In this document: positions 1-7,682 of the stretch, in pieces | How positions within the stretch are numbered: position 1 is the stretch's first letter | Layout of the letters: every line of letters begins with the position of its first letter | DNA from: Henriciella sp. | GTDB lineage: Bacteria; Pseudomonadota; Alphaproteobacteria; Caulobacterales; Hyphomonadaceae | DNA length: 64,000 nt | Direction: 5' to 3' | Assembly: GCF_029937755.1 (NCBI RefSeq) | Contig: NZ_JAPYPG010000006.1 | Location: forward strand, 62,001-126,000 | Notes under the pieces: generated by a model | Database searches by the model: none | Seen by the model: only the letters and a program-made list of their open reading frames with translations | What the model was told of the DNA's origin: nothing | Made by a program: the position numbers and the translations under genes

Positions 1-82
1 TTTCATCGACGGCAACAATATCGAATTCGAGTTCGTCGAGTATCTCTCAGATCATCCTGACGAAAAGAACCGCTATGACTGA
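1..82 (+). CDS. C-terminal end of a VOC (glyoxalase-like) protein, partial
   Basis: Only the last 26 codons lie in the window, reading from base 2 to TGA at 80-82. The fragment begins FIDGNNIEFEF, which resembles the final strand of vicinal-oxygen-chelate proteins (the DPDGN-x-IEF motif with the last metal-ligand Glu). The stop overlaps the ATG at 75 of the next gene (ATGACTGA), so the two may be translationally coupled. The assignment rests on one short motif, and the rest of the gene lies upstream of the window. Confidence 0.5.
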   Translation, partial: FIDGNNIEFEFVEYLSDHPDEKNRYD

Positions 83-578
83 GGCGGTGCAGGTTTGCGA
101 TCCTTGCCGGGACTGGGCTGACTCGATGCGCGTCTCGCCTTATCAATGGGCCCGCATGATCGATACGCTGACTGTCTCCACCACCGGGCCGGGCCTCTAT
201 GAGTTCACGCGGCAGGCCCGCCGCTTCGTCTCCGAAGCGGGTGTTTCGGAGGGCCTGCTTACCGTTTTTGTCCGCCATACCTCCTGCTCTCTGCTGATCC
301 AGGAGAATGCCGACCCGGATGTGCAGCGTGACCTCAATGAGTTCTTTCGCCGTCTTGTTCCGCTCTCTGATGATCCGTCCATGCGCTGGATCGTGCATGA
401 TATGGAGGGGCCAGATGACATGCCGGCCCATATCAAGGCGGCGCTGACGCAGACTTCTTTCGGTATCCCTGTGAGCGATGGAGCGATGATGCTCGGCACC
501 TGGCAGGGGCTTTACCTGTTCGAGCATCGCGACCGGCCGCATGAGCGACAGATCGTGCTTCACATGGGCGGCGCGTGA
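75..578 (+). CDS. YjbQ / UPF0047 family protein
   Basis: This 167-residue frame matches the YjbQ (secondary thiamine-phosphate synthase, UPF0047) family. It has the HTSCSLLIQENADPDV block, the DDMPAHIKAALT block and the GTWQGLYLFEHR block near the C-terminus, which carry the conserved His, Asp and Glu residues of the fold. E. coli YjbQ is about 138 residues. The first 17-27 residues here have no family counterpart, so the real start may be ATG at 126 or at 156. ATG at 75 is kept because it overlaps the upstream stop. The 3' end overlaps the next gene in TGATG. Family members have weak thiamine-phosphate synthase activity, but the physiological role is unsettled. Confidence 0.85.
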   Translation: MTEAVQVCDPCRDWADSMRVSPYQWARMIDTLTVSTTGPGLYEFTRQARRFVSEAGVSEGLLTVFVRHTSCSLLIQENADPDVQRDLNEFFRRLVPLSDDPSMRWIVHDMEGPDDMPAHIKAALTQTSFGIPVSDGAMMLGTWQGLYLFEHRDRPHERQIVLHMGGA

Positions 579-967
579 TGAGGCTTAACCAGGTCACCGT
601 TCCGTGCACGGATTATGGGGCGAGCGTGGCGTTCTATACCACCCTTGGCCTCGTCCAGATCGTCGATAGCCCGCCACGCTATGCCCGTTTTGAATGCCCG
701 CAGAGTGAGGACGGGAGCGAGCCGGCGACCTTCTCGCTGCACCATGTCGAGGACTGGCCGGGCGGAGACGACCCGCTCGTCTATTTCGAGTGCGACCGGC
801 TGGACGAGACGTATGAGGATCTCACCGGACAGGGCATCGTTTTTGAGCAATCCCCGGCCGACCAGCGATGGGGATGGCGAGAGGCCCGGCTGAGAGATCC
901 GGCCGGCAATCTGCTCTGCCTCTATCAGGCAGGGGAGATGCGGCGCTTTCCGCCCTGGCGGATCTGA
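578..967 (+). CDS. VOC family (glyoxalase/bleomycin-resistance-like) protein
   Basis: A 129-residue protein with the paired beta-alpha-beta-beta-beta modules of the VOC superfamily. The N-terminal RLNQVTVPCTDYGASVAFYT is a typical first strand and helix, and the C-terminal LRDPAGNLLCLYQAG carries the usual DPxGN turn. ATG at 578 shares bases with the upstream TGA; a GTG one codon earlier (575) is an alternative. The overlap implies one transcript with YjbQ and perhaps with the VOC fragment before it. Substrate cannot be inferred. The final strand has Leu-Cys-Leu where many metal-dependent members have Glu, so it may not be a classical metalloenzyme. Confidence 0.85.
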   Translation: MRLNQVTVPCTDYGASVAFYTTLGLVQIVDSPPRYARFECPQSEDGSEPATFSLHHVEDWPGGDDPLVYFECDRLDETYEDLTGQGIVFEQSPADQRWGWREARLRDPAGNLLCLYQAGEMRRFPPWRI

Positions 968-1048
968 TCCGTTTTCACCTGCGCCAGCGCTTGTTTGCAT
1001 CCTTTTGCGGCCCATCTCGTTGCTTCGACAGCAATAAAGGAGCGAGCC

Positions 1049-2056
1049 ATGAAAGCCGTGAAGATCGCCGCCCCGGGCGGGTTCGACAAACTGACCCTCA
1101 CCGATCTGGACGATCCGGGAAAACCGGGCAAAGGCGAAATCCGCGTGCGCCTGCATGCCACCTCGCTCAATTTCCATGACCTGATCGTCGCCTCGGGCCA
1201 GAGCAAGCCGGAGGATGGCCGGATTCCGATGTCGGACGGGGCCGGCATGGTCGAGGCTGTCGGCGAAGGCGTTACGGGCTTTTCCGAGGGTGACCATGTG
1301 GTCTCCACCTTCTTCCCGCAATGGCTGGCCGGGCCGCCGCGTGTCTCGGACTTCTCGGGCACGCCCGGCGACGGCATCGATGGCTATGCCCGCGAGGTCG
1401 TCATCGCGCCGGAAACATCCTTCACGCACGCCCCGGCCGGCTGGAGCCATGCCGAGGCTGCCACGATCACCACGGCGGGCCTGACTGCCTGGCGCGCGCT
1501 TGTTGTCGATGGTGGACTCAAGGCCGGCGATACGGTGCTTGCGCTCGGAACGGGTGGGGTGTCCATTTACGCGGTGCAGATCGCCAAGATGATGGGCGCG
1601 GAAGTGATCGCGACGTCGTCCTCGAACGAGAAGCTCGAGCGCGTGAAGGCGCTCGGCGCCGATCATGTGATCAATTACAAGGAAGACGAGAAGTGGGGCT
1701 CCACCGTCATGAAGCTGACCGGCGGGCGCGGGGCTGACCAGGTCGTCGAAGTTGGCGGTCCGGGCACACTCGGCCAGTCGATCCGCGCGGTCCGCGTTGG
1801 AGGGCATATCGCCCTGATCGGTGTCCTCACAGGCGTCAGCGGTGATGTGCCGACAGCATTGCTCATGCAGAAGCAGGCCCGCGTCGAAGGCCTGATCGTC
1901 GGCTCGCGGTCCGATCAGGAGGATTTTGTCCGCGCGCTTGAAAAGGGCGGTATCAAGCCGGTGATCGATGAGCGTTTTGGCCTCGATACGCTGGGCGATG
2001 CGTTCCGCCACCAGCAGAGCGGCGCTCATTTCGGCAAGATCGTTGCAGAGTGGTAG
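1049..2056 (+). CDS. MDR-family NAD(P)-dependent oxidoreductase (zinc-type alcohol dehydrogenase-like)
   Basis: A 335-residue medium-chain dehydrogenase/reductase. It opens with MKAVKIAAPGGFDKLTL, has a GroES-like N-terminal domain with NFHDLIVASG and GAGMVEAVGEGVTGF, then a Rossmann half with the motif ALGTGGVSIYAVQIAK. The Cys and His ligands of classical zinc alcohol dehydrogenases are missing (NFHD rather than CHTD), so this is probably a quinone-reductase-like, zinc-free member despite its usual label. ATG at 1049 is chosen because AAAGGAGCGA sits just upstream. The gene stands alone, with 160 bases on the 3' side before panD. Confidence 0.88.
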   Translation: MKAVKIAAPGGFDKLTLTDLDDPGKPGKGEIRVRLHATSLNFHDLIVASGQSKPEDGRIPMSDGAGMVEAVGEGVTGFSEGDHVVSTFFPQWLAGPPRVSDFSGTPGDGIDGYAREVVIAPETSFTHAPAGWSHAEAATITTAGLTAWRALVVDGGLKAGDTVLALGTGGVSIYAVQIAKMMGAEVIATSSSNEKLERVKALGADHVINYKEDEKWGSTVMKLTGGRGADQVVEVGGPGTLGQSIRAVRVGGHIALIGVLTGVSGDVPTALLMQKQARVEGLIVGSRSDQEDFVRALEKGGIKPVIDERFGLDTLGDAFRHQQSGAHFGKIVAEW

Positions 2057-2220
2057 CGCTCGCAGTGCGTATCGTGGCAGATCATGCCCTTCACGTACGC
2101 GGCAAGCTATGCTTTATGGCCCAAGTGTTGCAGTGCGTCATATGCCTTTACGCAGAGCTTAGGGCTGACCATATAGACTGTAACAGGCGTAGAGTTGAAC
2201 CCTGACTGGAGACGTCATCG

Positions 2221-2586
2221 ATGCTGCTCAACATGTTGAAAGCCAAGCTGCATTCCGGATCGGTCACGCAATGCGACCTTCATTATGAAGGGTCGGTCTC
2301 GATCGACCGGGAATTGCTGGACGCTTCCGGCATCCTGCCGAATGAGCGTGTCGATATCTGGAACGTCACCAATGGCGCCCGCATCCAGACCTATGCGATC
2401 GAAGCGCCGCGTGGGTCGCGGACCATCGGCGTGAACGGTGCGGCCGCCCGTCATTTCTCGGTGGGCGACAAGGTGATCATCGCTGCTTTCGCCTCGATCG
2501 AAGCCGACAAGGCCCGCCAGCATGCCCCGACGGTCGTGCTGCTGGACGACGAGAACGAAATGAAGGCGCCGAGCGCAGCCTACTAG
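2221..2586 (+). CDS. panD: Aspartate 1-decarboxylase
   Basis: PanD decarboxylates L-aspartate to beta-alanine for pantothenate and coenzyme A synthesis in the cytoplasm. The 121-residue length fits the family. The pro-enzyme self-cleavage site is visible as YEGS at residues 22-25, where Gly24-Ser25 is cut to give the N-terminal pyruvoyl group. Catalytic Lys9 (MLKAKLH) and Tyr/Asn residues in [12 protein letters not shown] (residues 58-60 region) are present. CTGGAGA lies upstream of ATG 2221. The gene ends 6 bases before the opposing lipoprotein stop. Confidence 0.95.
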   Translation: MLLNMLKAKLHSGSVTQCDLHYEGSVSIDRELLDASGILPNERVDIWNVTNGARIQTYAIEAPRGSRTIGVNGAAARHFSVGDKVIIAAFASIEADKARQHAPTVVLLDDENEMKAPSAAY

Positions 2587-2598
2587 GCTCGCCTAGTA
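2581..2598. repeat. Perfect palindrome covering both convergent stop codons
   Basis: TACTAGGC-TC-GCCTAGTA is an 8-bp-arm palindrome. It contains the panD TAG (2584-2586) and, on the other strand, the TAG of the facing lipoprotein gene (2593-2595). It could act as a compact bidirectional terminator, but there is no strong T tract on either side. See the related palindromes at 47133 and 49787. Confidence 0.5.
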
Positions 2599-4056
2599 TT
2601 CCTCATACACATCAGTGCCCTCATCGGCCGGATCGCTCTCCGGCGCGGTGGGGTATGTCGTCTCTTCTGTCATCGTTACGACGCCATTGAGGTTTGCCCA
2701 ACGGGTCATCGCCACACAGGTGCGCGGATCGGTGAGCAGTGCGCTTGCGTCGGAATTGAACTGGTCGCTGGTCGCCGCCGCCCAGACGCCTGCCGCTGAA
2801 TCGGCGGCGTTGAAGCCGATCTCCGAAAGGCCCCGCTCGATGCGCGTGCAGATGAGACGGGCAAGGTCGGCCTCGGGCGCCTCATTCAGGTTCGAAATAC
2901 GGTCAAACAGGTCGAGCCGCGAGAAGATGTAATCGTACACTGTGAGCTCGTCGCCGACCTTGAAGGCGAGAATGTCGGCGCCGACCGTACCCCGATAATC
3001 GGGCCATTCGTCATAGCCCTGATCGTCAGCCTGTGTGGCGCTGGTAAACACCGACACGATGGGCGCATCGAGATAGATCGCCCAGCCGCCCAGCATGTCG
3101 CGGTCCTTCGTATTGCGGATATCCTTTGGGTCCGGCATCGCGGCATAGACCACCAGGATCGGCTTCTCCGTCCACGATTTGAGCGCCAGCGTACTGATCG
3201 TCTGTTCGGTGATCGAGCGCCCGAAAAGCGTGGAGACCGAAGTGTCGAGGAAGTTCGAGGCTTCCAGCATGCTCGGCGCTGAGAAATAGGTCACCAGCGA
3301 TGAGGCTGGCGCGATCAGGCTGGCCGCGCTTGTGAGGGAGGCCATGACATTGGCCGTCGCACCCGAACTCTCGCGCTCGTCCGACAGCTGCATGCGAAGC
3401 TTCGCTGTGAGCGTCGTGTTCGAGGACACCTTGAACCATGGCGTGGCATAGAGCGCGAGGCTCTGGTCGGTGGACCAGCTTTCGCCCTGTTCACGGTTGG
3501 ACGAGAAGGACGCCGAGAAAAGCGCTTCGGTGGCCGTGACATCCGGCTTCTTGATCTCGAATTCCGCGAGCAGGGCGCGTGAAACCTCTTTCGAGCCCAT
3601 CATCCGCGAGAGCCAGCCGCGGCTTTCATCCTTGTAGTTCCGTTGGGCCGGGGCTTCGGTATACTTCCCCGAAGCGGTGCCCGCGATATCCCGCGCCTGC
3701 GGATCGAGTGTCACGATCCGGATGCGGGTGTAGAGATCTTCCAGCGGGATGCCCCAGTTGGAGTTGGCGGCGTCCTCGTCTATGGCGATGTCGATATAGG
3801 GCAGGAAATCCTTGGTCACCCTGGAGCCGGAGCTTCCATACCCGGCAGCAGGGGCCGGCAGGTCGTTGGGATCATAATAGTCAGGCGAAGAGCGCGGACG
3901 CGACGGGATCGGCGACGGTTCCGACTGCGGAAAGTCGTCGGAATACTTGTTGTCTTCGGATGGTGTGTCGCCGGGCGGCGCTGGCGCCGGTTCAGGTTGC
4001 GACGCGCAGGCGGCGGCAAGCCCGATACAGGCCGCCATCAAAGCGGTTCTCTTCAT
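2593..4056 (-). CDS. Uncharacterised lipoprotein, 487 residues
   Basis: I do not recognise the family. The N-terminus is a lipoprotein signal (MKRTALMAACIGLAAAC, Cys17 as likely lipidated residue). A Pro/Ser/Glu-rich, disordered stretch follows (about residues 20-75), then a globular region of roughly 400 residues with alternating hydrophobic segments and no transmembrane helix. The C-terminus is again acidic (ending DVYEEY). It has no recognisable catalytic motif. It is transcribed alone, towards panD, and its 5' end is 109 bases from the SIMPL gene on the same strand, with a hairpin between them. An outer-membrane or periplasmic role is inferred only from the signal. Confidence 0.75.
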   Translation of the reverse strand: MKRTALMAACIGLAAACASQPEPAPAPPGDTPSEDNKYSDDFPQSEPSPIPSRPRSSPDYYDPNDLPAPAAGYGSSGSRVTKDFLPYIDIAIDEDAANSNWGIPLEDLYTRIRIVTLDPQARDIAGTASGKYTEAPAQRNYKDESRGWLSRMMGSKEVSRALLAEFEIKKPDVTATEALFSASFSSNREQGESWSTDQSLALYATPWFKVSSNTTLTAKLRMQLSDERESSGATANVMASLTSAASLIAPASSLVTYFSAPSMLEASNFLDTSVSTLFGRSITEQTISTLALKSWTEKPILVVYAAMPDPKDIRNTKDRDMLGGWAIYLDAPIVSVFTSATQADDQGYDEWPDYRGTVGADILAFKVGDELTVYDYIFSRLDLFDRISNLNEAPEADLARLICTRIERGLSEIGFNAADSAAGVWAAATSDQFNSDASALLTDPRTCVAMTRWANLNGVVTMTEETTYPTAPESDPADEGTDVYEEY

Positions 4057-4110
4057 GTGTCCCCTCCCGGATCATCCCTCTCCGAGAGCTTACTGTAGAG
4101 AAGCCGCAAC

Positions 4111-4142
4111 GGGCTGGCGAGCCCTCATTGGCCCGCCAGCCC
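4111..4142 (-). terminator. GC-rich hairpin downstream of the SIMPL gene
   Basis: GGGCTGGCG (4111-4119) pairs perfectly with CGCCAGCCC (4134-4142), with further internal pairing in the loop. It lies 24 bases beyond the stop of the minus-strand SIMPL gene. No T run follows on either strand, so if it terminates transcription it is not a classical intrinsic terminator. Confidence 0.4.
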
Positions 4143-4165
4143 GGATTCAACCCTCGGTGCTGCGA

Positions 4166-4927
4166 CTATTTTCTGAGTTCGTATGTCACGTTCACAGTGA
4201 CCTGGTAACCGACTTCCCCACCAGAAACCTTGGTCGAGGCGTCGGATTCCGCACGCATCGCCATCATCGGGACCGGGCCACCCATGTCGCTGGAGCTTTC
4301 CGAGATCGTCACGATGCGGGCAACGCGATAGCCGGTGGCGTCGGCATAGAGTTCGGCGCGTTCCATCGCCTTGTTCACTGCTTCGCGGCGCGCTTCGTCA
4401 CGCGCGTCCGATGGATCGTCGAGGCCAAAGGAAAGACCGGAGATGGTGTTGCCGCCCTGGGAGACGATGGAGTCCATCGTGGTGCCGAGCGTATCGAGAT
4501 TGCGCACCGTAATGGTGACCTGGTTGCTGGCGGTGTAGCCGACCAGGTCCGGCGGGCCGCCATCGCGGTTGGAATAGTCATAGCGCGGCTGCAGCGAGAG
4601 GTTGGAGGTCTGCATGTCGCGTTCGGCGATGCCGGCCTCGCTGAGCGCTGAATAGACATTGTCCATCTTCTGCGCGTTCTCGGACATGGCCTCAGACGCG
4701 CTCTTGGCTTCGGTCTGCACGCCAAGCGTGATGGTCGCCATGTCCGGCGCGCGCTGGACCTCACCGGTGGCGGAAACCTGCAGCGTGGTTTCCGGCTGGA
4801 TGGAATTGGGGTGGGTGGAGGTTGTTGCCGGACTCGTGGGGGCGGTCTGGGCGAGGCTCGTGCCACAGGCGACGAGGGCGGTCGACGCAGCCAGCGCGAT
4901 GAAGGGGCGGGGGGAAAGTCGGCTCAT
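4166..4927 (-). CDS. SIMPL domain (DUF541) lipoprotein
   Basis: A 253-residue exported protein. The signal ends in a lipobox (TALVAC, Cys21), followed by a Thr/Ser/Pro-rich linker to about residue 45 and then the SIMPL fold. Family marks include LQVSATGEVQRAPDMATITL, ERDMQTSNLSLQPRYDY and a C-terminal YQVTVNVTYELRK strand. SIMPL proteins (Brucella BP26, E. coli YggE) are periplasmic or membrane-associated and oligomeric; YggE has been linked to oxidative stress, but no enzyme activity is established. The gene is single, and the tRNA lies upstream on the opposite strand. Confidence 0.88.
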   Translation of the reverse strand: MSRLSPRPFIALAASTALVACGTSLAQTAPTSPATTSTHPNSIQPETTLQVSATGEVQRAPDMATITLGVQTEAKSASEAMSENAQKMDNVYSALSEAGIAERDMQTSNLSLQPRYDYSNRDGGPPDLVGYTASNQVTITVRNLDTLGTTMDSIVSQGGNTISGLSFGLDDPSDARDEARREAVNKAMERAELYADATGYRVARIVTISESSSDMGGPVPMMAMRAESDASTKVSGGEVGYQVTVNVTYELRK

Positions 4928-5029
4928 TATGAAGTTTCCTCTCTTGATGGGACTTGCAGTCCGGATTCAATTGCGCCATTGCGGCGGGATCGTGACGGCG
5001 ACATGATGTCTTCGCACGTTTTTCTGGTC

Positions 5030-5106
5030 GGGCCTGTAGCTCAGTTGGTTAGAGCGGACCGCTCATAACGGTCTGGTCGGGGGTTCAAGTCCCTCCGGGC
5101 CCACCA
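5030..5106 (+). tRNA. tRNA with CAT anticodon (elongator Met, or Ile2 read as lysidine)
   Basis: A complete 77-base cloverleaf with encoded CCA. The acceptor is GGGCCTG paired with CGGGCCC. The D arm is AGCTCAGTTGGTTAGAGC, the anticodon stem GACCG/CGGTC encloses loop CTCATAA, and the T loop is TTCAAGT. The GGGCCTGTAGCTCAG start resembles alphaproteobacterial tRNA-Ile, which favours the TilS-modified Ile2 species over elongator Met, but the anticodon alone cannot decide. It is not an initiator: the first pair is G-C and there is no GGG/CCC anticodon stem. Confidence 0.95.
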
Positions 5107-5167
5107 TTCATTCCGGGTGGCGCTCTGCGCCAAAAACCAGTCCGGTGGACTGATTGTACGGAATGAA
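5107..5167. repeat. Structured 61-bp inverted repeat abutting the tRNA 3' end
   Basis: An outer stem TTCATTCCG (5107-5115) pairs with CGGAATGAA (5159-5167). It encloses two perfect 6-bp hairpins with 3-base loops: TGGCGC-TCT-GCGCCA (5118-5132) and CAGTCC-GGT-GGACTG (5138-5152). The outcome is a three-way-junction shape that starts at the base right after CCA. It could be a tRNA trailer/terminator or a REP-like mobile palindrome. No second copy was noticed in this window. Confidence 0.6.
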
Positions 5168-5236
5168 TGCCCCGGCAGGGGCTCAATGCTTTGCCCTTGT
5201 ATCGGCGCGTGAAACCAGCCTGGCCGGCTATCGACT

Positions 5237-5725
5237 TCAAGGCTCGCCGGTTGGCTCCGGCGCTTCGCTTTCGATCTCTTCGCACCGGCCCATGGCGAAC
5301 AGGCGCGCTTCACTGCCGTCCAGCTTTGAAATCTTCGCGACCAGCGCTACGCGGTTGGCGCCGTATTCGATGCGCTGTGGATAGTCGTGCTCGGCGTTTT
5401 CGAAGACGATGGTCGCACCTGTGCGCTCGGTTTCGGTGAACGCCGTCGGCGATTTGCCGTTGGGCGAGGCGATGTAGAGCGCCTTGTCGCCGCGCTGGTC
5501 GATCCGCAGATCCTCGAAGAAGCCTGCTTTCCCGTCCTTCACCGAGACCGAATAGCCAAACATCAATCCGCCTTCGGATGCCGACCACACCTCTTTCGTA
5601 TCGCCAGTCTGCTGCTTCCAGCAGCCGGACATCCAGTCCAGCGGATAACCAGCCTCTGGAGTGGCGTGAGCGGACAGGCTGGCAACAAGCGCTGCAATAG
5701 CCAGAGTGGAGGCGCGATAGGTCAT
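5237..5725 (-). CDS. DUF6265-type exported protein
   Basis: A 162-residue protein with a cleavable signal (MTYRASTLAIAALVASLSAHA). A small beta-rich domain follows, of the type annotated DUF6265: it starts LDWMSGCWKQ, continues EVWSASEGGLMFGYSVSV, and has the FENAEHDYPQRIEY block. Function is unknown; the fold is probably lipocalin/THAP4-like, given the W-x-x-G-C-W opening. It is the last gene of the seven-gene minus-strand operon, and its start overlaps the RDD gene stop by 4 bases. It may be a passenger rather than a functional part of the MoxR module. Confidence 0.75.
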   Translation of the reverse strand: MTYRASTLAIAALVASLSAHATPEAGYPLDWMSGCWKQQTGDTKEVWSASEGGLMFGYSVSVKDGKAGFFEDLRIDQRGDKALYIASPNGKSPTAFTETERTGATIVFENAEHDYPQRIEYGANRVALVAKISKLDGSEARLFAMGRCEEIESEAPEPTGEP

Positions 5726-6687
5726 GGCGTCTTTCCCTCTTGCGGGCCCTTGCTGCCGGTATCGAACTTGTCCTCCTTGCGCTCACCAAACAGCATGCGC
5801 TGTTCGAGACGGGCGCGGAGCGCGGCGTAATAGGCTTCGAGGAAAGCGAGATCCTCTTCGCCTGCCGCCTTTTCACGGCCGATCTTGTCACGGATACGCT
5901 CGGCGACGCGAGACTTGATCTCGCGGGTCGACTGGCGGAGCACATCTTCAAGGACATGGAGCTCATGAATGCCATAGGCATCGAGCTCCGCGGCGGTGAA
6001 ATTGTACGCCGTTGCTGCGGCCAGCGGGGCAGCGGAGGTGATGTCCTTCTTCAGCCGCGTCTTCGGTGCGTGGATGACGATCGTCCCGGCGATCAGGTCG
6101 CCAACGCGCAGCTTGTCCCGGTTGAAGAGGGGGAAGAGGACAAAGACGGCGGTCCAGGCGATGCCCATCAGCCGGATCCAGGCGCTGACCTCGTCTTCCA
6201 CCGTCATCAGCAGGAGAGACAGCGGCAGGAAGACTTCCAGCTCGCGCATGAAGTTGCGGGCGAGCACGGCATTCGCCGTCAGCCGCCCGCCATTGCGGGC
6301 AGCCACCCGCAGGCCGAGCGCACGCTTGCCGGGCGTGGCAGCCTTTCGGCCGATCTCGAAGAAGATGAAATAGAAATTCCTGAGCAGGAAAACGATCACG
6401 GCGCTCAGCGAGCCGGCAACGGCCCAGCCTTGAAAGCCCATGGACGAGAACATCCACGCGATCACGAAGACCGATGCGATGATCAGCATGATCTGAAGCG
6501 CGAAGTCGAGCAGGAAGGCGCCTGCGCGTTCCGAGGCGGTTGCGATCTTCAGGTTAAGCGCTGCGCCTTCAGGTGTCACCAGCGCGCGCACGCGCTTGGC
6601 CCGGCGGGCCTGTTCCTTCAGGCGAATGTCGCGGCGCTTGAGCGCTTCGCGGCGCGTATCGGGGGCTGTCGCAGCCTTCGCCATCAT
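5722..6687 (-). CDS. RDD family membrane protein
   Basis: A 321-residue inner-membrane protein. Residues from about 50 to 200 form the RDD domain: AGAFLLDFALQIML (with the Arg/Asp-type signature at the first helix), two to three more helices, then FEIGRKAATPGKRALGLRVAARNG, the family hallmark. The C-terminal third is soluble, charged and probably helical (ARLEQRMLFGERKEDKFD). Its start overlaps the SpoIIM-like stop by 4 bases. RDD proteins are often found with MoxR/DUF58 clusters; some have been implicated in ion transport, but no activity can be read from this sequence. Confidence 0.85.
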   Translation of the reverse strand: MMAKAATAPDTRREALKRRDIRLKEQARRAKRVRALVTPEGAALNLKIATASERAGAFLLDFALQIMLIIASVFVIAWMFSSMGFQGWAVAGSLSAVIVFLLRNFYFIFFEIGRKAATPGKRALGLRVAARNGGRLTANAVLARNFMRELEVFLPLSLLLMTVEDEVSAWIRLMGIAWTAVFVLFPLFNRDKLRVGDLIAGTIVIHAPKTRLKKDITSAAPLAAATAYNFTAAELDAYGIHELHVLEDVLRQSTREIKSRVAERIRDKIGREKAAGEEDLAFLEAYYAALRARLEQRMLFGERKEDKFDTGSKGPQEGKTP

Positions 6688-7682
6688 GCCGCCTCGCGCT
6701 GGCCGCGTGGCCAGTAGAAGTAGACGAGCCAGAAGAGCAGGCTGCCGATTGCGATGACATAGCGCGTCATGTCGGCATTGATCATCTGGCGCCCGAACCC
6801 TTCCAGCAGGGCGGCGACAAACAGCATGATGACCGCTCCGATGATGACCAGCGCTGCGGAATGGCCGGCTTCCTTCATCGACTGCATGCGCGACTTCGTT
6901 CCGGGGAAGGCCACCGCGCCACCGATCATGAACCCGGCCGCACCGGCGAGCACGATGGCGAAGAGCTCGGTCACGCCATGGATGAACAGCCAGCCGGTCA
7001 GTTCGGCGCCCAGGCCCTTCTGCCAGAAGACGGCAAAGAAGCTGCCGAGATAGACGCCGTTATAGACAAGCAACACCGCCGTCGGGATGCCGAAACAGAA
7101 GCCGAGCGCAAAGGCGAAAATCGCAATCCCGCTATTGTGCGAGAAAAGCTGCGCGGCAAAGGCGGCGAGCATGTCGGCGATGTTGGTCTCTTCGGTGTAG
7201 AGGGTGTCGCGCAGGCTGTCATAGCTCGCATCGGGATTGCGCGGGTCCCAGCCCTGATGGAAGGTCCAGTACCATTCCATGTCCTGAAGGCAGAGAAAGA
7301 AGGCGAGCAGCCCGCCGCCGAACAGGCAGAGCGCGGCAAGCAGGGTCGGCCGCAGCGCGCCCTGTACCGCGTCCGGCCAGTCGCGGCGGAAGTATTGCGC
7401 GATCCGCTGGCCCATGCTGGCGCGGGTGCCGTAGACGAAGAAATAGGCCCGCGCACACAGCGTCTCGAGATAGGCGAGCACGTTCTGGTCAAGCGAGATG
7501 GAGCGCGCCATGGAGAGTGAGGAGACAGCCTGCCGGTAGAGGCGGGGCAGGGCGGTCATGTCCTCGTCCGACAGCGCCTTCACGCCACGCTTTTCGGCGC
7601 GGGTGACGATCAGGTCGAGGCGTTCCCAGTCGCCCTCGCGCTCTTCGCGGAAGCGGTAGGATTTCATCACGCGGTCGTTCAA
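6684..7682 (-). CDS. Stage II sporulation protein M-like (SpoIIM/DUF95) membrane protein
   Basis: A 332-residue protein. An N-terminal soluble helical part of about 110 residues (REEREGDWERLDLIVTRAEKRG) precedes a membrane domain with about five helices, including ALCLFGGGLLAFFL, IAIFAFALGFCFGIPTAVLL and LTGWLFIHGVTELFAIVLAG. The HGVTELFAI stretch is characteristic of SpoIIM/DUF95 proteins. This is not a sporulating organism; in Proteobacteria the family is a standard member of MoxR-DUF58 operons. It overlaps both neighbours by 4 bases, which indicates tight co-translation. Confidence 0.85.
   Translation of the reverse strand: MNDRVMKSYRFREEREGDWERLDLIVTRAEKRGVKALSDEDMTALPRLYRQAVSSLSMARSISLDQNVLAYLETLCARAYFFVYGTRASMGQRIAQYFRRDWPDAVQGALRPTLLAALCLFGGGLLAFFLCLQDMEWYWTFHQGWDPRNPDASYDSLRDTLYTEETNIADMLAAFAAQLFSHNSGIAIFAFALGFCFGIPTAVLLVYNGVYLGSFFAVFWQKGLGAELTGWLFIHGVTELFAIVLAGAAGFMIGGAVAFPGTKSRMQSMKEAGHSAALVIIGAVIMLFVAALLEGFGRQMINADMTRYVIAIGSLLFWLVYFYWPRGQREAA

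Noticed and set aside
5041..5313. A 90-codon minus-strand frame running through the tRNA
   Set aside because: It is antisense to the tRNA and its 3' repeat; the apparent WWARRDLNPRP peptide is the usual false translation of tRNA sequence.
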